NCBI GenBank assembly: GCA_903904755.1
Contig: CAIVDV010000073.1
Coordinates: 1 to 64,000, forward strand
Direction: 5' to 3'
Length of the DNA stretch: 64,000 nucleotides
Source: an uncultured Acidobacteriaceae bacterium
GTDB lineage: Bacteria; Acidobacteriota; Terriglobia; Terriglobales; Acidobacteriaceae
Part shown: piece by piece, positions 25,918-34,622 of the stretch
How the letters are laid out: each line of letters begins with the position of its first letter
Numbering within the stretch: position 1 is the stretch's first letter
Position numbers and translations under genes: made by a program
Notes under the pieces: generated by a model
What the model was told of the DNA's origin: nothing
Database searches by the model: none
The model's input: the letters and a program-made list of their open reading frames with translations, nothing else

Positions 25918-27620
25918 GGCTTCGCGGGCGGTTGAGGCTCCTCGACTTTGAGTATCTGGTCGGCGGCGGGGTGGGGAATGGTTTGCACAATTCCCGAGGG
26001 CCAGTGAATTTCCAGCGAGGTGATTTTCTGCTCGTCGCCCAGGCCGAAGTGAATGCGGCGATCAGAACACGACATGAAGCCGACGCTGGGATTGGCGTGG
26101 TTGTAGAGCGTGCGACCTGAGGCTGTGACGAGCTTGAGCCGCGCGCCGATGCCATCGCGATTGCTCTTGTGTCCACGCAAATCAACGAGCAGCCAGTGGT
26201 TGTGGACAACCGCGTTGTTCCTCAGGATGCGCGGGTGCTCGCCGAGCGAAGTGACGACGATGTCCATGAATCCGTCGTTGTTGAAATCAACAAATGCTGA
26301 GCCGCGCTGAAAACCCTTGACGTTGAAATCAGAACCCATCTCCGGGGTGGCGTCGCGCAGAGTTTTGCCGTCGAGATTCTGGAACATGGTGTCGTGCTGG
26401 CGGGCGTTGGCGATGAGGTCGTCGACATCGCCGTTGGCGGAGTAGATGTCTTTCCAGCCGTCGTTGTTGTAGTCGATAAAGCCGATGCTCCAGCCAGAGG
26501 AAGAACGCGAGAGCGCACCCATTTTGCTGGACCACGTGATGTCGGCAAACGAGCTGCCGCCCTCGTTGCGCAAGAGCCCGAAAACCTGTCCAGCGAGGTC
26601 GTTGTAGACAATGTCCACCCATCCGTCATTGTCAAAGTCGCGCGCATCGCAACCCATGCCGCTGACCGTTTCGCCCTGGGAGTTGTAGGCGACGCCCAGT
26701 TCGATGCCGGCCTCCTTGAAGGTGCCATCGCCCTGATTGACGAAGAGGAAATTCGGCTCGGTGTCGTTGGCGACAAAGATATCCATGCGGCCTGAGCCGG
26801 TGAAGTCGGCGATCGAGAGGCCCATCCCTTTCCCGTGAAGTTTGGCGAGCCCGCTCTGCTCGGTGACGTCTTCGAATTTCCCGTTGCCGAGGTTTTTGTA
26901 GAGCCTCGACTCGACACTTTTGTAGACGGTCGGCGAGCAGTACTCTTCGCGCTCGGCATCCATGCGGCACTGCTTGTCCGCTTGCGGAGACCAGTAAGTG
27001 TAGTTGGTGACAATCAGGTCGAGCAGGCCGTCGTTGTTGTAGTCAAACCATGCGGCACCCACTGACAGGAGGTTCTCCGGCTTGTGTTCCAGGCCAGAGC
27101 CGAGCGTCACCTCGGTGAAGGTTCCATCGCCGTTGTTGTGATACAGCGCGTTGCGGCCCGCGTTGGCAATGAACAGATCGGGGAAGCCATCGTTGTCGTA
27201 ATCGGCTGCGGCCACACCAAAGCAGTAGCCCAGGTCCCGGCCATCGAGCCCCGCTTTAGCGGTGACGTCGGTGAATGTGCCGTCGCGGTTGTTGCGGAGC
27301 AGGCAGTTGTAGAACTGCGGAGAGGATTTTGCGAGTTCGGGCAGCTTTGCGCCGTTGGTGAAGAAGAGGTCCATCCAGCCGTCGCTGTCGTAATCCAGCG
27401 CGGCAATGCCGCCACACATGGGCTGCGGAAAGTACTTGCGGCCGGTGAAGTCGTTCAGCGTCCGGTAGGAGAGGTTCGAGCGGGGGGCAACGTCGGTGAA
27501 CCAGCCGGCGGTTTGTGGCGCAGGAAGGGTGGCAGGGGCAGACAGGGCTGCGCGCGGTAGCATCAGAGCTCCGGCGGCGCGGGCGAGGTTGCTGAGAAAT
27601 GGTCTGCGTCCGATCAGCAT
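25914..27620 (-). CDS. CRTAC1-family FG-GAP/ASPIC-UnbV protein with Tat-type signal
   Basis: The 568-aa protein is a homologue of the convergent neighbour. It has a twin-arginine signal (MLIGRRPFLSNLARAAGALM) in place of a Sec signal. FG-GAP blades follow (DYDSDGWMDLFFTNG, DYDNDGFPDLFIANAG, DYNNDGLLDLIVTNYTYW, DFNNDGFMDIVVTSLGEHP), and the C-terminus is an ASPIC/UnbV domain (IGARLKLVTASG, RRIHFGLGDEQKITSLEIHWPSG). ATG 27620 is preferred because it places RR at residues 5-6; the longer reading to 27668 or 27713 adds a weak N-terminus and would run into the upstream gene. Tat export implies folding, possibly with metal loading, before transport. Its TAA stop overlaps the TAG stop of the opposite gene. 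Confidence 0.85.
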   Translation of the reverse strand: MLIGRRPFLSNLARAAGALMLPRAALSAPATLPAPQTAGWFTDVAPRSNLSYRTLNDFTGRKYFPQPMCGGIAALDYDSDGWMDLFFTNGAKLPELAKSSPQFYNCLLRNNRDGTFTDVTAKAGLDGRDLGYCFGVAAADYDNDGFPDLFIANAGRNALYHNNGDGTFTEVTLGSGLEHKPENLLSVGAAWFDYNNDGLLDLIVTNYTYWSPQADKQCRMDAEREEYCSPTVYKSVESRLYKNLGNGKFEDVTEQSGLAKLHGKGMGLSIADFTGSGRMDIFVANDTEPNFLFVNQGDGTFKEAGIELGVAYNSQGETVSGMGCDARDFDNDGWVDIVYNDLAGQVFGLLRNEGGSSFADITWSSKMGALSRSSSGWSIGFIDYNNDGWKDIYSANGDVDDLIANARQHDTMFQNLDGKTLRDATPEMGSDFNVKGFQRGSAFVDFNNDGFMDIVVTSLGEHPRILRNNAVVHNHWLLVDLRGHKSNRDGIGARLKLVTASGRTLYNHANPSVGFMSCSDRRIHFGLGDEQKITSLEIHWPSGIVQTIPHPAADQILKVEEPQPPAKP

Positions 27621-27675
27621 TGCCGATATCCAGGTGGATCTTCCGACGGAGAATCTCCGCCCATCCATGCGGATG

Positions 27676-29043
27676 CTACCAGATGTATGTTCCGACGACC
27701 AATGGCGGGCCATTGATGGAATCGGTGACCGAGGCTTTCACGACAATCTGGATATTCTTCTTGCTCCAGTCGCTGGGCATGCCGGCCACTGCTTTGGCAA
27801 AGAGATCGGGATTGGTGACGATTTCAGAGGCCGCATCGGATCCGTTGGAGCCGAGGCCGGCGACAATGACGGTGAACTGACCGGTCTTGGGGTTCAGAAT
27901 GCGGGTTACCAGTCCGAAGTCCGCTGCGGTGCCGCCGGTGCTGTCCCACTCAGCAATCCATTTCTCGCCCTTTCCCCCGTTTTCGCAAATCTCGGTATGG
28001 CTGCCGACGTCTTCAAAGGAGTAGTGGAGGCCACGTGTGGTCTCCAGGGTCCAACGATTGCTGAAAGCCCCGATGAGTACCGAGGGGGATGTGCGCAGGT
28101 CCTCGAACGTGAACTCATTGCCGATGCGGACGTCGCTGTCGACGTGCCGTGACTCGAGGTAGCGGGACAGATGGATGGAGGCCTTGATGTCGCCCACCCC
28201 GGGCCCGCGGTCGTTGTCAATGAATATTTCTCCGAAGCGGATGGTGTCGCCGGGGGCCAGGTTCGGGGCGCGATTGAGACGGTCAAAGGCGGCACTGAAC
28301 TCGCCCGGCGTCTTCTCGGTGCGTTTGTACAGCGCATCGGTTCCGCGGAAGGCGAGCAGTTTGGGGAGGTAGATGACCACAGGGCGGCCGGGAGCCAACA
28401 ACGGAGCCCAGAAGCGATCAAGGTCGGAGCGCTTTCCGAAGAGGGTCCAGGCCGTGCCACCGGACGCAATCAACAGGATCAGGGCGGCGGTGAGCCAGAG
28501 GATGCGCTGCCTCGGGCGACGGCCGGAAGCCTTGGGAACTGCCTGGGCTCCGGTTGGCGACGGCTCCACAATGGAGTTTCCGGGATGAACCTCGGGAATG
28601 GGAGTGGCGACGGGGGCTTGGGGTGGGAGGGGAGCGGTCTTGAGAGCTAAAAAAACCGGGGTATAGGAGCCGACCGGCAGGTCGATGCGGATGTGCGATC
28701 CCGCCGGAGGAGCCTGATAGTAGAGCTGGAGGCGGCGGCGGACTTCGCCGGCCAGGACGCGAACTACAGAGTCGGCCCCGGTGTCGTAGTCGGCGGACCG
28801 GTGGAAGATCTTGAAGCCGATGGCCCGTTCCTTGAGCGGTTCGGCGGCCCCATCGAGACGATAGTTGACGACGAAGGAGAGGAACTCCTGGCTGCGGTGG
28901 CTGGGGCGAAAGGCCTCGCTGGCAAGAATGAGTTTGAGCTCGCGCAGGATGTCGTCCTGCCCTGGAGCGTCCTCGGACAGCTGTGTCGGGAAATGTTGAC
29001 GCAGGCTGGCGGGCTCATCGAGTTGTCTTGCTTCTTTGCTCAT
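27676..29043 (-). CDS. Membrane-anchored protein with Acidobacteria-type putative regulatory N-domain
   Basis: The 455-aa protein has a cytoplasmic N-domain (about 25-135) carrying a motif I associate with a large acidobacterial family: SEAFRPSHRSQEFLSFVVNY, LKERAIGFKIFHRSADYDTG, ADSVVRVLAGEVRRRLQLYY, LPVGSYTPVF. A Pro-rich linker, one membrane helix (ILWLTAALILLIASGGTAWTLF, about 178-200) and a C-terminal extracytoplasmic domain of about 250 residues follow. The N-domain looks DNA-binding-like and such proteins are often annotated adenylate-cyclase-like, yet no cyclase motif is visible. It is probably a signal-transducing protein for the adjacent CRTAC1 gene 55 bases downstream. Function not established. 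Confidence 0.7.
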   Translation of the reverse strand: MSKEARQLDEPASLRQHFPTQLSEDAPGQDDILRELKLILASEAFRPSHRSQEFLSFVVNYRLDGAAEPLKERAIGFKIFHRSADYDTGADSVVRVLAGEVRRRLQLYYQAPPAGSHIRIDLPVGSYTPVFLALKTAPLPPQAPVATPIPEVHPGNSIVEPSPTGAQAVPKASGRRPRQRILWLTAALILLIASGGTAWTLFGKRSDLDRFWAPLLAPGRPVVIYLPKLLAFRGTDALYKRTEKTPGEFSAAFDRLNRAPNLAPGDTIRFGEIFIDNDRGPGVGDIKASIHLSRYLESRHVDSDVRIGNEFTFEDLRTSPSVLIGAFSNRWTLETTRGLHYSFEDVGSHTEICENGGKGEKWIAEWDSTGGTAADFGLVTRILNPKTGQFTVIVAGLGSNGSDAASEIVTNPDLFAKAVAGMPSDWSKKNIQIVVKASVTDSINGPPLVVGTYIW

Positions 29044-29394
29044 CCAGTGTCAGCTCTTTTGGCAGTCAGGGGTGGTCGCGCTTTTACAACTCAAAACTGT
29101 TCAAGCTCAGTGGTCGCATCTCCCAAGCCGGACCGGCAAGGTTTGCAGCCATCGCCCGGTAGGGCAGGAAGCGGAAGTTCCCCGGCCGGGCGGAGGGCTC
29201 TTGTTGCCACAGGAGGAATTGTACTCGAAGAGATGCCTGGGACTAACAGGGGAATTCTGCCGCCAAACGGGGGACGCCGGGGTGCCGCTTTCGCCCCGGC
29301 CTCAATGATGTCAAGTGTATGAATATGAATGACCTACGGGACGTTAGGAGGAGGCGCTGGGGGGGCGACTAACAGGGTGTCACTGTTTCTCACT

Positions 29395-29408
29395 TGCGTG
29401 TTTACGCA
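29395..29408. repeat. Short palindrome, possible operator
   Basis: TGCGT (29395-29399) and ACGCA (29404-29408) form a perfect inverted repeat around GTTT. It lies 470 bases before TonB receptor 2. A regulator site is possible, but no second copy was found. Confidence 0.3.
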
Positions 29409-29568
29409 GAAACACCTCGTAGTAGTCCGTGGCCTGGAGAAGCAGGTTGCGCGAGATCCCTATTTTCGGGTTGGGGCAAAGTGCAACAGTGCCAATGAGA
29501 AAGCTGGGCTGGAGGTCAATCTGCTGAGAGGATACCCGGTGAAGAATGCCGGGGTTTGTCGCAGCGGA

Positions 29569-29584
29569 GTTTGTAAACGTAAAC
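29569..29584. promoter_or_regulatory. LacI-like operator candidate upstream of TonB receptor 2
   Basis: GTTTGTAAACGTAAAC has outer arms GTTT and AAAC and a CG near the centre, loosely like LacI/CcpA-type sites. It differs from the TTGCGCAATCGATTGTGCAA family elsewhere in the window, so a different regulator would be involved. Confidence 0.25.
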
Positions 29585-29878
29585 AGTCACAGCCGACCCG
29601 AAGACGTCTGCTGAGCCACCCGCAGTAGTAAATGTAGGGAGAAGCGAGAAGCAGGCACCAAATGAAGCGGCGTCCTTCCTGCCAGAAGTCCGTCAACTTC
29701 CACTTGCGTGGCTTGCATTTTTCCCGATGGCCAGCGATAGCCACGCTTGGATTTCCAACGAGCGAGCGGCAGGTCAGGGACGGGTTTCCGGCGTCGCCTC
29801 CGGAGGCACTTGGCAGTGGTTACCGCCCATCGAGGCGCGAACCCAAACGTGAGTACCCAAAAATAGGAGGAGACAAAC

Positions 29879-32800
29879 ATGGCACACAAGGCAACTTGTT
29901 TGACCCGCTGCCTGCTGCTTGTGCTGTTTGGTCTGTTTCTGCTTACCGTGACACCCAAGAGCTTCGGGCAGGACGTCAATGCCTCACTCAGCGGCACGGT
30001 AACAGATCCCAGCGGAGCGGCCATTCCTGGCGCCAAGCTGACACTGACCAACGAGGCAACAGGCTTCCAGTCGAATTTCGTCTCGGAAGCGACCGGAGGA
30101 TACAGCTTCCGGAATCTGACGCCGGGCAAGTACCAACTTCAAGCCAATGCCACCAACTTCAAGGCGACGACCGAGAAGGGCATTGAACTGCTGGTGAACC
30201 AGGCCGGCCATCTCGACGTCAAGCTGCAGCTTGGCAAAGCGGACGAAACCGTGACCGTGATTGGGGATACCTCCCTGATCAACTACGAATCGGCCACCCT
30301 CGAAGGTGGTGTGAGCCCTGAGACCCTTCAGGACTTCCCCCTCGTCGTTTCCGGTGCGCCGCGTTCGTCGGTTGCCGTTGCAACCATGATGCCGGGCGTA
30401 ACCGCAGCCGGCGGCAACAACGCCTTCAACGCGCGTATCAACGGGGGCATCGTCACAGGGGATGAAGCGATTGTTGACGGTGTGACCACCTCAGAGGGCT
30501 ACATGAACCAGTCTGGCATGGTTGCGCTCCAGACTGACTTTGGCATGTCTCCTGACATCACGAGCGAAGTGCACGTGCTGACCGCGAACTATGATGCGCA
30601 GTATGGCAACACCACCTCAGGCCAGCTGATTATCCAGACCAAGAGCGGCACCGAGCGTTTCCATGGTGCCGGATACGAGTACCTTCGCAATGACTTTTTC
30701 AACTCGGCCCAGTATGGAGCCAAAAAGTCAGCTGACAAGGAAAATGACTTTGGCGCGAACATTGGCGGTCCCATCTATCTGCCCGGCATGCACGGCGACA
30801 AGTCCTTCGTGAAGGGATACTTCTACTTCAACTGGGAAGGTTTCCAGAATCACGGCGGATCCGTTGCAGCGGTTGATTCGATTGCATCCACGGCGGCGCG
30901 TACCGGAAACTTCAGCGAATGGCCGACGCAACTGTACTACCCGAACGACCCTGTGAAGTATGGGGAAGATGCGGGCCAGCCGATTGCCTATGGCGGGTCG
31001 ATGAATGTCATCAATCCTGCCTATGAGGATTCGACTGCAAAGGCCTGGATGGCAGCTCTGCCGACACCCACCAATTCCAATTCAACCGGCAACTACGTCA
31101 TTCCCCACTCTGGCCAGGGTTCGCTGACCAGTTCTGAGAATGTGTACTTTGCACGCGCGGATCTGAACATTGGCCAGAAAGATCACCTGTACTACACCTA
31201 CTGGTGGCAGTATGCCGGCATCAATGCCGCTTCGGATCTGCCGGTGGCGTTGTCCAATGCCGGTCCTGCAAACCCTGAGAACGCGCCGATTCAGCGCTTC
31301 AATTGGGAGCACACAATCAACAACAACATGACCAACCACTTCAGCGTCGGTTACCTGAACCGAAATGAAGGCTACTACCAGCTCGACGGACAATCGTCGC
31401 TGCCCAAGGTGTCGGGCGTTGCCAGCACGGAAGACATGCCGACAATGGCCTTCTCGAACTACACGCAGTTGGGAACCTCGTCGCCGGCCAGCTCGGCGCA
31501 CGATGTCACCACCCGTGGCACCTATGGTCTGAACGATGTCTTCACGTGGGTACATGGACGGCATACGGTGAAGGCCGGATTCGAATGGAAAAAGGCCGGT
31601 ACCAGCATCCACGAAGGCAACAACCGTGGCGGCACGTTCTCGTTTGCGCCCAGCACCACCGGCGCTGACGCAACTGTCTGCCCGAGCGGCTGCCCGGGCG
31701 ATGACATGGCCTCGTTCTTCCTGGGTGCGGTTTCGACTGCCTCGACCACCTACTACAACGTGACCGCTGAATATCCTCGTCAATACGGATATGCTGCGCA
31801 CGTTGGAGACGAATGGCACCTGACGCCAAAGCTGACCGCAAACTTCTCGGTGCGCTGGGATTACATCTCCCCGTTCAAGGAGAAGCTCAACAACCTGACC
31901 TTCTTCGATCCGGGCGGCGTCAACCCTGGCGCATTCAACTCGGCTACGAGCTCGAACCTGAAGGGCCGCCTGGCCTACGCAGGAACCAAGTGGGGAGCAG
32001 CGAGCTACGGTGGATCCTATCCGGAACTTGCGCAGAAACTGAACCTTGCACCGCGCGTGGGCTTTGCCTACACCCTCAATGACAAGACTGTGGTTCGCGC
32101 CGGCTACGGCATCTACTTCGGTCAGGCCTTCTATCCCGGCTGGGATGGCGGCATGTCGCAGGACGGCTTCAACAAGACTGTGACCCTGACCCAGGCAAAT
32201 GCCGGAGATTTCAAGACTCCTGCGATTTACCTGCAGAGTGGCATCTCCTCCGAACAGACTGGTTCGACCGCTTCGACAATCAGCTCGTCATTCGACAACG
32301 GATCGCACAGCATCAAGTACCGTCCGCTGGATGGCAATCGCCGTCCGTATTCGCAAATGTGGAGCCTGACAGTGGAGCGTCAGTTGCCCGCCAACTTCTT
32401 CATCGCGGCATCGTATGTCGGCACAAAGGGAACGCACCTTCCGTCTGACAAGAGCCCGCTGAATATCCTCAACCCCAATGATCCGAAGGTGCAGGCACTG
32501 GGCGATCATCTTGGCGACCAGTTCGGTGCCGGACAGACGGTTCTCGATGGAATTTCCGTTCCCTACGACAACTTTGTCTCTGACCTGGGAAGCTGCGCAA
32601 CAGTTGGACAGGCGCTGGTTCCGTACCCGATGTACTGCTCCATGCTTCAGGGGCAGAACGAACAGCATGGCAAATCCATCTACAACTCGTTCCAGACGAA
32701 GCTTGAGCGTCGTATGTCGAAGGGCTTGTATGTGCTGGGAGCATTGACGGTGCAGAAGATGTATACAGATGCATCGGACACCGTGCAGTCGACCAATACC

Positions 32801-33505
32801 GCAGGCGCTGGCAACCAGGGCAACAACGGGCAGTTCTCCCCGTTCAACCTTGGTCCTCGCTCATGGTCAATCGCCGCAGACAACGTACCGGTTACCGTCC
32901 AGCTTTCTGTCGTGTACGAGCTGCCGTTTGGCAAGGGAAAGCAGTTCCTCAATCAGAGCGGAGTTGGGAATGCGATTGTGGGTGGCTGGCAGGTTACCCC
33001 GTTGCTGCATTACGACTACGGCACCCCGTATTCGTTCTACTCGTCGAACTGCGACACGTCGAACAAGGCGCCGAATCTGCGTGAAGGCTGCGTTCCGGGA
33101 ATCAACCCGGGCGGCATTGTGCAAATCCACGGCCGCAATGGCTACAACCCCAAGAGCGCGGCGCCGTACTTGAATGCTGCGGCATTTGAAAATGCTTCAG
33201 CCTTCAGCCAGTTTGGCTACACGGGCTTTGGCAAAGCGGTGACCGGCATCTACGGTCCGTCGTACAAGAACGTGGATATTTCCCTCGCCAAGGACTTCAG
33301 CGTTCGGGAATTTGCCAAGTTCAAGTTCGCTGTCAACTTCTTCAACGCATTCAACAACCACTACTTGATTGCATCGCAGGGTGGCAACTACGGCGGCCCC
33401 AGCGTTGCGTTCCATACGGACATCTCAAACTCGAACTTCGGAACCTGGACTGGCAGCGTAAGCTCGCCGCGTACCATCCAGTTCTCTGGACGCCTCGAGT
33501 TCTAA
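29879..33505 (+). CDS. TonB-dependent receptor 2, Oar-like
   Basis: This 1,208-aa outer-membrane receptor has a signal peptide (CLLLVLFGLFLLTVTPKSFGQ), a carboxypeptidase-regulatory-like domain at about 32-115 (LSGTVTDPSGAAIPGAKLTLTN), a plug (about 125-240) and a beta-barrel finishing RTIQFSGRLEF. It differs from receptors 1 and 3 in the region after the plug, which lacks their long Gly-rich GNNGPGG/GNQGPGG loop, so it belongs to another subgroup. AGGAGGAG before ATG 29879 implies high translation. It is followed by a terminator and then two TPR genes and an alpha-galactosidase; galactose-containing oligosaccharides are a possible ligand by context only. Confidence 0.92.
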   Translation: MAHKATCLTRCLLLVLFGLFLLTVTPKSFGQDVNASLSGTVTDPSGAAIPGAKLTLTNEATGFQSNFVSEATGGYSFRNLTPGKYQLQANATNFKATTEKGIELLVNQAGHLDVKLQLGKADETVTVIGDTSLINYESATLEGGVSPETLQDFPLVVSGAPRSSVAVATMMPGVTAAGGNNAFNARINGGIVTGDEAIVDGVTTSEGYMNQSGMVALQTDFGMSPDITSEVHVLTANYDAQYGNTTSGQLIIQTKSGTERFHGAGYEYLRNDFFNSAQYGAKKSADKENDFGANIGGPIYLPGMHGDKSFVKGYFYFNWEGFQNHGGSVAAVDSIASTAARTGNFSEWPTQLYYPNDPVKYGEDAGQPIAYGGSMNVINPAYEDSTAKAWMAALPTPTNSNSTGNYVIPHSGQGSLTSSENVYFARADLNIGQKDHLYYTYWWQYAGINAASDLPVALSNAGPANPENAPIQRFNWEHTINNNMTNHFSVGYLNRNEGYYQLDGQSSLPKVSGVASTEDMPTMAFSNYTQLGTSSPASSAHDVTTRGTYGLNDVFTWVHGRHTVKAGFEWKKAGTSIHEGNNRGGTFSFAPSTTGADATVCPSGCPGDDMASFFLGAVSTASTTYYNVTAEYPRQYGYAAHVGDEWHLTPKLTANFSVRWDYISPFKEKLNNLTFFDPGGVNPGAFNSATSSNLKGRLAYAGTKWGAASYGGSYPELAQKLNLAPRVGFAYTLNDKTVVRAGYGIYFGQAFYPGWDGGMSQDGFNKTVTLTQANAGDFKTPAIYLQSGISSEQTGSTASTISSSFDNGSHSIKYRPLDGNRRPYSQMWSLTVERQLPANFFIAASYVGTKGTHLPSDKSPLNILNPNDPKVQALGDHLGDQFGAGQTVLDGISVPYDNFVSDLGSCATVGQALVPYPMYCSMLQGQNEQHGKSIYNSFQTKLERRMSKGLYVLGALTVQKMYTDASDTVQSTNTAGAGNQGNNGQFSPFNLGPRSWSIAADNVPVTVQLSVVYELPFGKGKQFLNQSGVGNAIVGGWQVTPLLHYDYGTPYSFYSSNCDTSNKAPNLREGCVPGINPGGIVQIHGRNGYNPKSAAPYLNAAAFENASAFSQFGYTGFGKAVTGIYGPSYKNVDISLAKDFSVREFAKFKFAVNFFNAFNNHYLIASQGGNYGGPSVAFHTDISNSNFGTWTGSVSSPRTIQFSGRLEF

Positions 33506-33533
33506 GAATGTACCTCCTGCGGTAATTCTCTCC

Positions 33534-33567
33534 CACCATCCGGCTGCTCACACAGGGCCGGATGGTG
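33534..33567 (+). terminator. Hairpin terminator after TonB receptor 2
   Basis: CACCATCCGGC (33534-33544) pairs perfectly with GCCGGATGGTG (33557-33567), followed by CACTTTTCC. The 11-bp GC-rich stem and short T-run fit an intrinsic terminator between the convergent receptor and TPR genes. Confidence 0.8.
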
Positions 33568-33635
33568 CACTTTTCCAAGGGATTTGGAAATACTGCAGCA
33601 AACCTGTTCCGAGCCAGGAAACGGCAAGGGATGCG

Positions 33636-34622
33636 CTACTGCTGACTCGCGGAATGAAGCTTGCGGTAGAGAAGCACCTGCTGCTTTGCCTCGTCTTCGT
33701 GACCCAGTTTGTGTGCGAGACGCGCCATTGCCATGTGCGGATCGGCCCAGGCGGCATCAAGCGAAGCGGCTGAAGTAAACTCCTTCATCGCATCTTCCAG
33801 CTTGCTCTGGTTCTCAAGCACAAGGCCGAGTTGAAAGTGCGCCTGAGGGAATTTCTCATCGAGCGAAATGCTTTTGCGCAGGTGTGTTTCAGCGTCGGAA
33901 TCGCGATTGAGAAATTGCTCCACAATGGCAAGATTCAGAAACGGCCAGGGAGATGGATGTGCCGCGTGAGAGTCAAGATCGATGGCGCGATGGAAGCTCG
34001 CGATCGCATCTTCGTTCTGGTTCTGGTAGTAGAGGCACAGCCCAAGATTGTCCCAGGCACGCGACATGCTGGCGTCAAGAGCGACAGTTGTGCGAAGCAG
34101 TTCGGTAGCTTCAGGATAGAGATGGTCGTCGTAAGCAAGACGGCCAAGCCAGTAGGGATAGAGAGCAGTTTTTGGCTGGAGTTTCTGAAGCTTGGCAAGC
34201 AGCTCGTGTGCCCAGTCTTTATGCCCCAGTTGAATGTACGCCATGGCGAGCGAAAACTGAATGTCCTCAGGGAGTGGGGCGATAGCTTCGGCCTTCTTCC
34301 ACGCAACAGCCGCCTGCACAAAGTCGTGATCCAGAAAATATACCGTGCCCAGCAGACGCAGGGATTGGGATGCATCCATCGAAGACTTTGGAAGGGAGTT
34401 CAACTGATGTAACAAGAGCTCCTCAGCCTTGCGATAATCATGGGCCGCCAGTGCCCGCTGCAAGGACTGGCGAGAGGTGGCATCGAGGACGAGCGAAGCA
34501 GTATCGTTAATCGTTGGCGCCGGGTCGGCGGAGGGCAGTTGTACTTCCGCGCCGGCAATTGGGGAGAGGGCCAACAGCAGAATGGCGCTGGGGGCAATCC
34601 AGGAGGAACTTAGATACCGCAT
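33636..34622 (-). CDS. Secreted TPR-repeat protein
   Basis: The 328-aa protein has a signal peptide (SAILLLALSPIAGAEVQ) followed by TPR helices across residues 50-320: DFVQAAVAWKKAEAIAPLPE, LYPEATELLRTTVALDASMS, NEDAIASFHRAIDLDSHA, DSDAETHLRKSISLDEKFPQ, LEDAMKEFTSAASLDAAWA. No catalytic domain is present, so it is a periplasmic scaffold or partner protein. It is convergent with TonB receptor 2 and head-to-head with the next TPR gene: the two start codons overlap within CATG at 34620-34623, so each gene's promoter must lie inside the other's coding sequence. No clear ribosome site precedes this ATG. Confidence 0.82.
   Translation of the reverse strand: MRYLSSSWIAPSAILLLALSPIAGAEVQLPSADPAPTINDTASLVLDATSRQSLQRALAAHDYRKAEELLLHQLNSLPKSSMDASQSLRLLGTVYFLDHDFVQAAVAWKKAEAIAPLPEDIQFSLAMAYIQLGHKDWAHELLAKLQKLQPKTALYPYWLGRLAYDDHLYPEATELLRTTVALDASMSRAWDNLGLCLYYQNQNEDAIASFHRAIDLDSHAAHPSPWPFLNLAIVEQFLNRDSDAETHLRKSISLDEKFPQAHFQLGLVLENQSKLEDAMKEFTSAASLDAAWADPHMAMARLAHKLGHEDEAKQQVLLYRKLHSASQQ

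Larger units (their letters stand above)
29044..29878. promoter_or_regulatory. Long leader between divergent regulator and TonB receptor 2
   Basis: This 835-bp stretch has no credible coding region, although frames of up to about 100 codons are open. It holds GACTAACAGGG twice (near 29240 and 29368), two short inverted repeats listed separately, and ends with AGGAGGAG eight bases before the receptor ATG, an unusually strong ribosome site. It is long enough for promoters in both directions and a structured 5' untranslated region. Confidence 0.5.

Noticed and set aside
27676-29043. Adenylate cyclase
   Set aside because: No catalytic metal- or nucleotide-binding motif is visible; only the N-domain of an acidobacterial family is recognisable.
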